From Muribaculaceae bacterium (GTDB lineage Bacteria; Bacteroidota; Bacteroidia; Bacteroidales; Muribaculaceae), in NCBI GenBank assembly GCA_902836725.1, contig CADFRV010000039.1:1-13577 (forward strand): DNA of 13,577 nucleotides, read 5' to 3'. The first letter of the stretch is position 1. Each line of letters opens with the position of its first letter. Positions 7,839 through 13,577 of the stretch are shown here, in pieces. The translations under genes were made by a program, and so were the position numbers. Below the pieces are notes generated by a model that ran no database searches, was not told the DNA's origin, and worked only from the letters and a program-made list of their open reading frames with translations.

Positions 7839-7876
7839 GTATTACCCGTGATATGTCTGATACGGAAAAACTTTGA
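7757..7876 (+). other. Displaced C-terminal coding segment of the NAD(P)H-binding protein
   Basis: Read from 7757 in the frame -1 to the upstream gene, this stretch encodes 39 residues beginning IVSTIPSVVGLAVRLIHD and containing LYVRQSVSIT before a TGA at 7874-7876. This looks like the usual end of the NAD(P)H-binding family (a VS..SVA.L segment followed by a RQSVSI-type strand). Joined to residues 1-168 of the upstream frame it gives a protein of about 208 residues, the expected family length, ending 6 nt before the next ATG, which also fits operon spacing. The junction sequence GCGAAAGGATTG is not a recognised slippery heptamer, so a mutation or base-calling error is more likely than programmed frameshifting. 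Confidence 0.75.
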
Positions 7877-7882
7877 TTCACT

Positions 7883-8644
7883 ATGGAAATACGTTTTGAA
7901 AATAAAGTGGCATTTATTACGGGTGCGGCTGGCGGTATCGGTTATGCCGCCGCACGGATGTTTGCCGAAGCCGGTGCGTCGGTTGTCATGGCCGATTTGG
8001 ATAGTCGGGTAACAGACCGTGCCAAGGAACTGGAAGCGGAAGGACACAACGCCATCGGTATCAGGTGTGACGTATCGGACGAGGTACAAGTGAAAGCGGC
8101 TGTCGAAAAGGCGGTCGCTGTTTTCGGCAAGTTGGATATAGCCTATAATAACGTAGGCATACATGCCGCCGTGCGGGAAGATCTGGCGGAAACCGAAGGC
8201 TGGGATTTCGACCGGGTAATTTCGGTCAATCTGCGTGGCGTGTGGAACTGTATGAAGTACGAACTTGTCGAGATGAAAAAGCACGGCAAGGGAGCCATCG
8301 TGAACTGCTCGTCGCAGGGTGGTCTGGTAGGCATCCCCTGCATCGGGGCTTACAACGCCTCGAAGCACGGTGTACTGGGACTGACCAAATCGGCGGCGTT
8401 GGAGTATGCCCGGCAGGGAATCCGCATCAACGCTATCTGCCCCGGCACCTGCGAGACACCGATGGTACGTCAGGCCATCGAGCAGTCGCCCGACCACATG
8501 GCACGTGTCATCGACGCCATCCCGTTGGGGCGTGTCGGCAAGGCAGAAGAAATCGCTTCGATGGTGCTGCTCCTTTGCAGCGACTATGCCGGCTTTGCCA
8601 TCGGACAGACTTGGGCGATGGACGGAGGATATACGGCGATGTGA
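7883..8644 (+). CDS. Classical short-chain dehydrogenase/reductase (SDR)
   Basis: This 253-residue classical SDR has the cofactor loop TGAAGGIG (13-20), an aspartate at the end of beta-2 (VVMADLD, D38) that favours NAD(H) over NADP(H), CDVSD (62-66), NNVG (89-92, a variant of the usual NNAG), N116 in SVNLRG, S144 in NCSSQGG, and Y157/K161 in YNASK. The C-terminal GRVGKAEEIASMVLLLCSDYAGF and DGGYT are canonical. It would oxidise or reduce a secondary alcohol/ketone in the cytoplasm; the substrate cannot be deduced. The start is 6 nt after the end of the displaced tail of the preceding gene. There is no signal peptide and no lesion. Together with the AKRs it gives the operon both NADH- and NADPH-linked carbonyl chemistry. 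Confidence 0.93.
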   Translation: MEIRFENKVAFITGAAGGIGYAAARMFAEAGASVVMADLDSRVTDRAKELEAEGHNAIGIRCDVSDEVQVKAAVEKAVAVFGKLDIAYNNVGIHAAVREDLAETEGWDFDRVISVNLRGVWNCMKYELVEMKKHGKGAIVNCSSQGGLVGIPCIGAYNASKHGVLGLTKSAALEYARQGIRINAICPGTCETPMVRQAIEQSPDHMARVIDAIPLGRVGKAEEIASMVLLLCSDYAGFAIGQTWAMDGGYTAM

Positions 8645-8659
8645 TAAACAATAAATAGA

Positions 8660-9565
8660 ATGAGAAACAGATTGAAAACAATCCTTGCCATTGCCTTTGT
8701 ATGGGGGATGGCAATTCAAACAAACGCACAGGAAATGAATAAAGTACCAACTGTAAAACTGAACAACGGCATGGAAATGCCGCAATTGGGAGTCGGCACG
8801 TTCTTGGTCAAGGATAATGCCGCAGAAAGAGTATGCCATGCAATCAAGGTCGGGTTCCGCCTGATCGACACGGCACAGGGCTACGGAAACGAGAAAGAGG
8901 TGGGCGAAGGCATATGCCGGAGCGGAATAGACCGCCGAGAGCTGTTCATTACCACGAAAGTGAACACTATGGAAATGCGAGGCGGCACCGTGCGGCAGTC
9001 GCTTGACAAAAGTCTTGCCGACCTCGGAACGGACTACATCGACCTCGTACTCATCCACTGGCCCGTAAAAGGACATATCAAGGAGACTTGGCAGATATTG
9101 GAGGAATACGTGGACAAGGGGAAAATCCGCAGTATCGGCGTGAGCAACTTCAACCCGCACCATCTCGACGAGTTGCTGGAGTATGCACGCATACGTCCCG
9201 TCGTCAATCAAATCGAGATCGAGCCGTACATGACCCAGCACGATGTCGTGGGCTATACGTTCCGCAAGGGTATTCAGGTGGAAGCATGGGGACCGTTGGG
9301 ACAGGGCGTTACCGGCGTGCTCGATGACCCTGCAATCGGCGAGATTGCCGCCCGGCACGGTAAATCTGCCGCACAGGTCATCCTGCGTTGGCACATGCAG
9401 CGCGGGCTGGTCACCATTCCCCGCTGCGACAACGATGCGTACACGGACGAGAATATCCGTATCTTCGACTTCGAGCTTTCGCCTTCCGAAATGGAGATTA
9501 TTACCGGTCTGAACCGCAACCAACGTGCGTATGAACAGAACGACCCGGATAATTTCCCGTGGTAA
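8660..9565 (+). CDS. AKR5-like aldo/keto reductase with N-terminal signal peptide
   Basis: This 301-residue AKR resembles 2,5-diketo-D-gluconate reductases. After VKLNNGMEMPQLGVGTF the tetrad is D70 and Y75 (LIDTAQGYG), K100 (ITTKVN) and H133 (VLIHWPVKG), followed by SIGVSNFNPHHLDELL, NQIEIEPYMTQ and EAWGPLGQG. Cytosolic family members start at about the second methionine here, MNKVPTVKLNNG (residue 26, ATG 8735). The 24 residues in front form a convincing Sec signal peptide (RNRLK, hydrophobic core, TNAQ). An exported NADPH enzyme is odd because the periplasm is not known to hold free NADPH. Either it binds a cofactor or ligand differently, or the leader is bypassed by internal initiation. 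It is the last gene of the packed array; about 115 nt separate it from the next coding region. Confidence 0.9.
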   Translation: MRNRLKTILAIAFVWGMAIQTNAQEMNKVPTVKLNNGMEMPQLGVGTFLVKDNAAERVCHAIKVGFRLIDTAQGYGNEKEVGEGICRSGIDRRELFITTKVNTMEMRGGTVRQSLDKSLADLGTDYIDLVLIHWPVKGHIKETWQILEEYVDKGKIRSIGVSNFNPHHLDELLEYARIRPVVNQIEIEPYMTQHDVVGYTFRKGIQVEAWGPLGQGVTGVLDDPAIGEIAARHGKSAAQVILRWHMQRGLVTIPRCDNDAYTDENIRIFDFELSPSEMEIITGLNRNQRAYEQNDPDNFPW

Positions 9566-9582
9566 CCGATAAATCGTATCGG
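9566..9582 (+). repeat. Inverted repeat directly after the AKR stop
   Basis: CCGATA (9566-9571) and TATCGG (9577-9582) form a perfect 6-bp stem with a 5-nt loop immediately after the TAA. There is no T-run behind it, so it is a weak transcript-end or mRNA-stability hairpin rather than a standard intrinsic terminator. Confidence 0.35.
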
Positions 9583-9607
9583 GGTATCAGTTGGCGGAAA
9601 CAGAACT

Positions 9608-9622
9608 ATGCGTCACACGCAT
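9608..9622 (+). repeat. Short perfect hairpin in the gap before the Tat locus
   Basis: ATGCGT (9608-9613) pairs with ACGCAT (9617-9622) around a CAC loop. With the hairpin at 9566-9582 it is the only structure I see in the 116-nt gap 9566-9681. It could mark a transcript boundary or an operator-like site. A clear promoter of the Bacteroides type (TTTG / TAnnTTTG) is not visible here. Confidence 0.3.
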
Positions 9623-9681
9623 TTCCTGTTGCCTGACTTGAATAATATCAGAAGTGGCAGACCATCTATCAAAGTGGTTAA

Positions 9682-9815
9682 ATGAAAAAAGTTGAACTGA
9701 TACGGACAGAAGAAAATTCATAAAGACTGTCGGTGCAGCAGCCGGAGCAACCCTGCTTTCCGGAGTCGGGATAGCGAAGGCAGCCGAATTGTTGAACGAT
9801 AAAACGGATAAGAAA
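9682..9815 (+). other. Out-of-frame twin-arginine (Tat) signal peptide of the flavoprotein gene
   Basis: ATG 9682 opens a 13-codon frame (MKKVELIRTEENS, stop 9721-9723). In the frame of the flavoprotein, bases 9696-9815 read TDTDRRKFIKTVGAAAG and then a hydrophobic ATLLSGVGIAKAAE: a textbook Tat leader with the RRKFIK motif, n-, h- and c-regions and an AKA cleavage site. The Tat frame has no start codon after its own stop at 9693-9695. One lost base between about 9696 and 9707 (for example an A in CTGATACGG) would explain both halves, giving a reconstructed N-terminus like MKKVELNTDRRKF. As it stands the leader cannot be translated with the enzyme, which would then start at ATG 9816 and stay in the cytoplasm. 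Confidence 0.72.
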
Positions 9816-10355
9816 ATGAAAATAGTAGTATTGACAGGAAGTCCGCGCCGGAACGGGAATACCAATCATTTGGCCGGACAATTCATCAAGGGTGCGGAAG
9901 AAGCCGGACACGAGGTGTACCATTTCGATTGCGCCCAGCGCAAGGTTTCTTCCTGCATCGCCTGCAACCGTTGCGGAATGAACGGTCAGTGTATATTCAA
10001 CGACGATTTCGGGCAGCTTCGTCCGCACCTTGTGACCGCCGATATGGTGGTATTCGCCACGCCAATGTATTACTTCGGATTCTCTTCGCAGCTCAAAGCC
10101 GTGATAGACCGCTTCTATGCGCTCAACGGGCAGGTCAAGGGAAGCGAGAAACGGTCGGCCTTGCTGATGGCATACGCTGATACAGCTGCGGAAGAAGCCG
10201 AGCCGATGCTCTCGCATTACCATACGCTGCTCCGGTATTTAGGATGGAAAGACTGTGGAACGGTCGTGGCGGAGGGAATGTGGCCGACGGGTGCGGTGAA
10301 TGACACGGAATACAGTCGACAGGCTTACGAATTAGGACGTAAATGTTTCGGGTAG
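9816..10355 (+). CDS. Flavodoxin-fold flavoprotein with Cys cluster; probable Tat substrate with broken leader
   Basis: From ATG 9816 this 179-residue protein has a flavodoxin-like NADPH-dependent FMN-reductase fold: KIVVLTGSPRRNGNTNHLA (2-20) is the FMN phosphate loop, and VVFATPMYYFGFSSQLKAVIDRFYAL is the second flavin loop. Cysteines at 47, 50, 53 and 59 (SCIACNRCGMNGQC) have the compact spacing seen in iron-sulfur flavoproteins, where they bind a 4Fe-4S cluster; in relatives with fewer residues they may be redox or structural. Cofactor-loaded proteins are typical Tat cargo, and a Tat leader lies directly upstream but out of frame. The frame also stays open back to TTG 9789. tatA and tatC follow, so this was probably their dedicated or co-regulated substrate. 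The role is likely electron transfer or quinone/nitro reduction, inferred. Confidence 0.85.
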   Translation: MKIVVLTGSPRRNGNTNHLAGQFIKGAEEAGHEVYHFDCAQRKVSSCIACNRCGMNGQCIFNDDFGQLRPHLVTADMVVFATPMYYFGFSSQLKAVIDRFYALNGQVKGSEKRSALLMAYADTAAEEAEPMLSHYHTLLRYLGWKDCGTVVAEGMWPTGAVNDTEYSRQAYELGRKCFG

Positions 10356-10429
10356 TCATGCTACGGATTCATGTAACGATGCAATACGTTGGTTATAGAG
10401 CAGATATATCGAATTAAAACAAAACCAAT
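10356..10429 (+). other. Spacer between flavoprotein and tatA
   Basis: This 74-nt spacer ends in the A-rich leader GAATTAAAACAAAACCAAT ahead of the tatA ATG, as is common for Bacteroidetes translation starts. I see no convincing promoter: TTGG at 10389 and TATATCG at 10405 are too close together for the phylum's -33/-7 spacing. It may carry a weak internal promoter or simply an operon gap. Confidence 0.3.
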
Positions 10430-10624
10430 ATGATAACGCCCTTATTTATCGGCGGTCTGGGTATGCAGGAAATGCTACTGATCGCATTGGTCGTGCTGCT
10501 GTTCTTCGGTGGCAAGAAGATTCCCGAACTGATGAAAGGTCTCGGCAAGGGAGTACGTTCGTTCAAGGAAGGGATGAACAATATGGAGAAAGAGATCGAG
10601 GAGGAACCGGTGAAAAAAGAATAA
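10430..10624 (+). CDS. tatA: Twin-arginine translocase subunit TatA/TatE
   Basis: This 64-residue protein has the full TatA layout: a short N-terminus, one transmembrane helix (about 8-27, GLGMQEMLLIALVVLLFF), the hinge FGGKKIPELMKGLGKGVRSFKEGM with the conserved FG and P, an amphipathic helix, and a charged tail (EKEIEEEPVKKE). TatA oligomers form the pore through which TatC delivers folded proteins with RR leaders across the inner membrane. tatC starts 4 nt after its stop and the two are surely cotranscribed. No tatB is seen, as is usual for a minimal TatAC system. Its placement beside a flavoprotein with a Tat leader suggests service to that substrate. Confidence 0.95.
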   Translation: MITPLFIGGLGMQEMLLIALVVLLFFGGKKIPELMKGLGKGVRSFKEGMNNMEKEIEEEPVKKE

Positions 10625-10628
10625 GCGG

Positions 10629-11411
10629 ATGGCGGCTGATACGGACAAACAATCTTTCTGGGAACATCTCGACGTGCTGCGGGCGGCTATCGTTAAGAGC
10701 CTGCTCGTGGCCGTCGTGTTCGGCGTGGCAGCATTCTGCTTCAAAGAAGAGCTGTTCGCAGTCATCCTCGCGCCCAAAGATGCAGACTTCATTACCTACC
10801 GCCTGCTCTATTCGCTCGGCGGTCTGGTGACGGAATCCGGTGCGCCGGATTTTCTCGTGAAGCTCATCAACACGGGACTGGCTGGGCAGTTCATCATCCA
10901 CATGAAAGCCGCACTATGTGCAGGTGTTCTCTGTGCATCGCCATACATCCTCTACCAGTTGTTTCGCTTCGTATCGCCTGCTTTATATGTTAATGAGCGG
11001 AAATATGTGGTGCAGGTGGTCGGAGGCGGCTATGCTATGTTCGCCTTGGGTGTGGCGGTCAGCTACTTTCTGATTTTCCCGCTGACGTTCCGTTTCTTGG
11101 GAACCTATCAGGTCAGCGGTGAAGTGGAAAACATGATTGCCTTGCAATCCTACATTTCCACGCTGATGACCATGTCGTTGGCAATGGGGCTTGTTTTTGA
11201 GATACCAATTCTATCGTGGCTGTTCGCCAAACTGGGATTCCTGTCGGCCGATTTTATGCGCAAATACCGCAAACACGCCATCGTGGTTATTCTTGTGGTG
11301 GCAGCTATTATTACGCCGACTTCAGATGTATTTACGCTTTCGCTCGTGAGTCTTCCGATATGGATATTATATGAAACGAGTATTCTACTCGTGAGTAAGA
11401 TTCATAATTAG
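10629..11411 (+). CDS. tatC: Twin-arginine translocase subunit TatC
   Basis: This 260-residue membrane protein starts with the conserved cytoplasmic segment FWEHLDVLR (10-18), whose E and R residues form the RR-motif recognition site. Six transmembrane segments are expected: one after the start (AIVKSLLVAVVFGVAAF), one near FIIHMKAALCAGVLCASPYI, one near YAMFALGVAVSYFLIFP, one near SLAMGLVFEIPILSWLF, and a C-terminal pair (AIVVILVVAAIITPTSDVF; LSLVSLPIWILYE). The LxxFE-like segment GLVFEIP and the ITPTSD loop are family hallmarks. An insertion after the first helix (about residues 45-75) separates it from the next segment, as in Bacteroidetes TatC. The TAG stop is in the same frame as the following kinase, 9 nt ahead of its GTG. 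Confidence 0.96.
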   Translation: MAADTDKQSFWEHLDVLRAAIVKSLLVAVVFGVAAFCFKEELFAVILAPKDADFITYRLLYSLGGLVTESGAPDFLVKLINTGLAGQFIIHMKAALCAGVLCASPYILYQLFRFVSPALYVNERKYVVQVVGGGYAMFALGVAVSYFLIFPLTFRFLGTYQVSGEVENMIALQSYISTLMTMSLAMGLVFEIPILSWLFAKLGFLSADFMRKYRKHAIVVILVVAAIITPTSDVFTLSLVSLPIWILYETSILLVSKIHN

Positions 11412-11420
11412 TGCTATCAT

Positions 11421-13475
11421 GTGGTTAAAATTAAAAATATCTTTCGGTTATGCCGTCTTGGCCTGCTGTTGGCATTCATCGTCTATCAGTTCCGTCAGGA
11501 GCAGATGCAAAGACACACGCTGCGCAAGGAGGAGAAGGAGCTGGTGGCGATACACCGCCTGGCTGAAAAGAGCTACATCGGTCTATTGGACCTCTCCACC
11601 CATGCCGAGATTGCCGTCATATGGAATGATGACGACCTGAGGGAATACAGCCGCAAACGCCGTGGGGTTTGTGACAGCCTGCAGCTTCTGAAGGAATATG
11701 TCCATACCCCGTTACAGAAAAGCCATATCGATTCGTTATGTCTCCTTCTTTGGAACAAGGAACTCCTTCTTGCCAAGGCGATGCATACCTTCAATGAGCT
11801 GCAAGGTATAGGTGACATTGTGCAGGAAAGCATCCCGGCCATTGTATCGACAGCCCGGAAACAGGCTGCGCGGCAAAAGGAAAATACGGTTTCTCCGGGA
11901 ACCGGTGAGAGAGATACTCCCAAAAAGAAAAGAAGCATTTGGGATATCTTCCGTAGAAAAGAAAACAAATCCGCTTACCTGCAACAGAGGGAAGAGACCG
12001 AACGTAAACGGCAGTCATTATCCGCCACCCCTCCAACCGGGACGACAACACGCATGCTCCGCTCCCTGAATGAGAGGGTCGCCCTGGAACAGGCCGAAAG
12101 GCAGGCCCGGCTACTGGCACAGATGGACAGCCTGTACACCGGCAGTGTGGAGCTGAACGGGAGGATGAACAATATGGTCTCCGAATTTGAGCGGGAGAAC
12201 AACGAGCGTTTTACCGCACGCTACAAGGCCTTTGTCCTTGAACGTGACAACTCCTACTATATGATAGTCGGCCTCGCCCTGTCCGTCTCCCTGCTGGCGA
12301 TCATGCTGTATACCATCATCCACCGGGATCTGAACCGTCGTCTCCGGTACGAAAGGGAGCTTGAACAGTCCGACAGGAGGAATCGGGAACTGCTCCGCTC
12401 ACGCAAGGAATTGATGGCCTCGGTGGCCCACGACCTGCGCGCCCCGCTGGCGGCCGTCAAAGGCTGCGCGGAGCTGTTGCCCTCGGAAAGCGACGTCAGC
12501 CGCAGGACCGGCTATCTGGACAACATCCTGCACTCGTCCGATTACATGCTCGGCCTGGTAAACACGCTGATGGAATACCACCGGATGGATGAAGGCGGGG
12601 TCCGTTCCAATGACACGCTCTTCAGCCTGAAAGTCCTGTTCGAGGAAATAGCGGACGGCCATCGGCTTGCCGCCAGGCAGAAGAACCTAATGTTCACCGT
12701 ATCCTTCTCCGGTCTGGACACCATCGTCTGCTGTGACGGCTCGCATATCCGGCAAATAGCCGACAACCTGCTGTCCAACGCCCTGAAGTTTACGCCCCAC
12801 GGGGAGGTGCGCCTTGAGGCGGAATACCTGTATGGGGAACTTTGCATCTCTGTCCGGGATACCGGCGTGGGAATAAGTGCAGAAGAGAAAGAACGGATAT
12901 TCGGGGCGTTCGAAAGGCTGGACAACGCGCGTGGCATTCCAGGGTTCGGACTGGGGCTGGCGATCACGGCCCGGCTCGTGTCTGAAATGCGGGGCCGTGT
13001 GGAGGTAAAGAGCGTCCCCGGTGAAGGCAGCCGCTTCTCCGTTTTCCTTCCCGTGCCATCGGCCGGACAGTCCGCCCCTCTGGAAGAGAAGGTGTTTCCG
13101 GCCTGTGAACCGCCCGGCGGCATCCGTGTGCTGGTCATGGATGACGACCGCATCCAGCTGGAGATCACCCGGGAGATGCTCTCTCGCAGCCGGATTCACT
13201 GTGACTGCTGCACGGATGTCCGGGAACTGATGGACTGCCTGAAAAGGCAGGAGTATGATCTTCTGCTGACCGACATACAAATGCCCGGTGCGGACGGCTT
13301 CTCGGTCCTTGAATTGCTGAGGGACTCGAACATCCCCCGGGCGAGGGAGATTCCGGCCATAGCCGTCACGGCACATTCCGGTAGGGAAGAGGAATATCTC
13401 TCCGCAGGTTTCGCCGGATGTATCCATAAGCCTTTCTCTGCAGAAAGGCTGGTAACCGCCATCATGGGGGCATAA
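11421..13475 (+). CDS. rteA: RteA-like hybrid sensor histidine kinase/response regulator
   Basis: This 684-residue membrane sensor has a first hydrophobic helix (about 8-24, LCRLGLLLAFIVYQF), an extracytoplasmic or linker region (25-278) with a basic, coiled-coil-prone section (146-270), and a second helix (about 280-300). The kinase core has H337 in SVAHDLRAPL, N-box QIADNLLSNALKFTP (N453), G1 DTGVGIS (480-486), and G2 GFGLGLAI (508-515). The receiver has acidic VMDDDR (572-577), phosphoacceptor D618 in LLTDIQMPG, T650 and K670 in HKPF. The N-terminal sequence and architecture fit RteA, the sensor that with RteB controls excision and transfer in CTnDOT-type elements. The start is GTG 11421; an overlapping ATG at 11419 is in another frame and gives no kinase. 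The gene is GC-richer than the Tat locus. No rteB starts right after it here. Confidence 0.82.
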   Translation: MVKIKNIFRLCRLGLLLAFIVYQFRQEQMQRHTLRKEEKELVAIHRLAEKSYIGLLDLSTHAEIAVIWNDDDLREYSRKRRGVCDSLQLLKEYVHTPLQKSHIDSLCLLLWNKELLLAKAMHTFNELQGIGDIVQESIPAIVSTARKQAARQKENTVSPGTGERDTPKKKRSIWDIFRRKENKSAYLQQREETERKRQSLSATPPTGTTTRMLRSLNERVALEQAERQARLLAQMDSLYTGSVELNGRMNNMVSEFERENNERFTARYKAFVLERDNSYYMIVGLALSVSLLAIMLYTIIHRDLNRRLRYERELEQSDRRNRELLRSRKELMASVAHDLRAPLAAVKGCAELLPSESDVSRRTGYLDNILHSSDYMLGLVNTLMEYHRMDEGGVRSNDTLFSLKVLFEEIADGHRLAARQKNLMFTVSFSGLDTIVCCDGSHIRQIADNLLSNALKFTPHGEVRLEAEYLYGELCISVRDTGVGISAEEKERIFGAFERLDNARGIPGFGLGLAITARLVSEMRGRVEVKSVPGEGSRFSVFLPVPSAGQSAPLEEKVFPACEPPGGIRVLVMDDDRIQLEITREMLSRSRIHCDCCTDVRELMDCLKRQEYDLLLTDIQMPGADGFSVLELLRDSNIPRAREIPAIAVTAHSGREEEYLSAGFAGCIHKPFSAERLVTAIMGA

Positions 13476-13493
13476 AAGGGAATGGGAAAGAGT

Positions 13494-13521
13494 GGAGGCC
13501 GGACTTCTCCCTCCTGCTTTT
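13494..13521 (+). terminator. Possible weak terminator after the kinase
   Basis: GGAGG (13494-13498) can pair with CCTCC (13510-13514) and is followed by TGCTTTTT. The stem is only 5 bp with an 11-nt loop, so this is a low-confidence call. The remaining sequence to 13577 has no convincing + strand gene. Confidence 0.2.
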
Positions 13522-13577
13522 TCAGCTGCTCCGTCAGCTGCTGCAGCCGCTGTTGCTGGCCCCACCGGCTTTCCAGC

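Noticed and set aside
7673..9523. Long minus-strand open frame of 616 codons opposite the SDR and AKR genes
   Set aside because: It runs antisense to two genes with complete catalytic motifs, has no recognisable domain, and is the kind of shadow frame expected from biased third codon positions.
10389..10411. Promoter (TTGG and TATATCG) before tatA
   Set aside because: The spacing between the two elements is about 12 nt, shorter than the roughly 19-21 nt expected for the Bacteroides -33/-7 promoter, and the -7 match is poor.
11419..11640. ATG 11419 frame as the start of the gene after tatC
   Set aside because: It gives a 73-residue product with Ser/Arg/Trp-rich low-complexity sequence; the overlapping GTG 11421 frame gives the complete kinase.
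12687..13565. Minus-strand open frame of 292 codons opposite the kinase
   Set aside because: It is antisense to the conserved HATPase and receiver domains and starts with a low-complexity Ala run; a GC-rich shadow.
1..13577. CRISPR array, tRNA/rRNA genes, insertion sequence
   Set aside because: No regularly spaced repeats, no cloverleaf or rRNA-like segment and no transposase-like protein or terminal inverted repeats were seen in the window.

Overview
The window looks like a stretch of a Bacteroidales genome (Bacteroides/Parabacteroides/Alistipes type), probably the cargo part of a CTnDOT-like integrative conjugative element. This rests on Bacteroidetes-style Sec signal peptides ending in AQ, A-rich rather than Shine-Dalgarno leaders, and an RteA-like hybrid histidine kinase at the right end. 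That assignment comes from recognition of protein families; no database search was possible. All confident genes are on the + strand.

Region 1 (1-9565) is a tightly packed array of redox and ring-chemistry genes, with gaps of about 50 nt or less and three stop/start overlaps, so it probably forms one operon whose promoter lies left of the window. In order: a 5'-truncated flavodoxin/cyclophilin-like fusion, a hexapeptide acetyltransferase, an aldo/keto reductase (AKR), an exported single-domain cupin, an exported amidohydrolase with the ACMSD-type metal ligand pattern, a lipoprotein joining a flavin-reductase-like domain to an antibiotic-biosynthesis-monooxygenase (ABM) domain, an exported carboxymuconolactone decarboxylase (CMD)-cupin fusion, an exported flavodoxin, a second AKR, a frameshifted NAD(P)H-binding protein, a classical SDR, and an AKR5-like reductase with a signal peptide.

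Region 2 (9566-11411) is a small Tat locus. It holds a flavoprotein with a four-cysteine cluster, whose twin-arginine leader is present but out of frame by one base, followed by tatA and tatC.

Region 3 (11412-13577) is the RteA-like sensor kinase/receiver, starting 9 nt after the tatC stop with a shift to GC-rich sequence, then about 100 nt with no convincing gene.

The most interesting theme is where the proteins go. Several enzymes that are normally cytosolic and depend on flavin or NAD(P)H carry export signals placed in front of what looks like the ancestral start methionine. The mixture of CMD, cupins, ACMSD-like amidohydrolase, ABM and flavin reductase resembles an aromatic or quinone processing toolkit moved to the cell envelope. 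The substrate is unknown and this function is inference. Two single-base frameshifts suggest either recent decay or assembly error.
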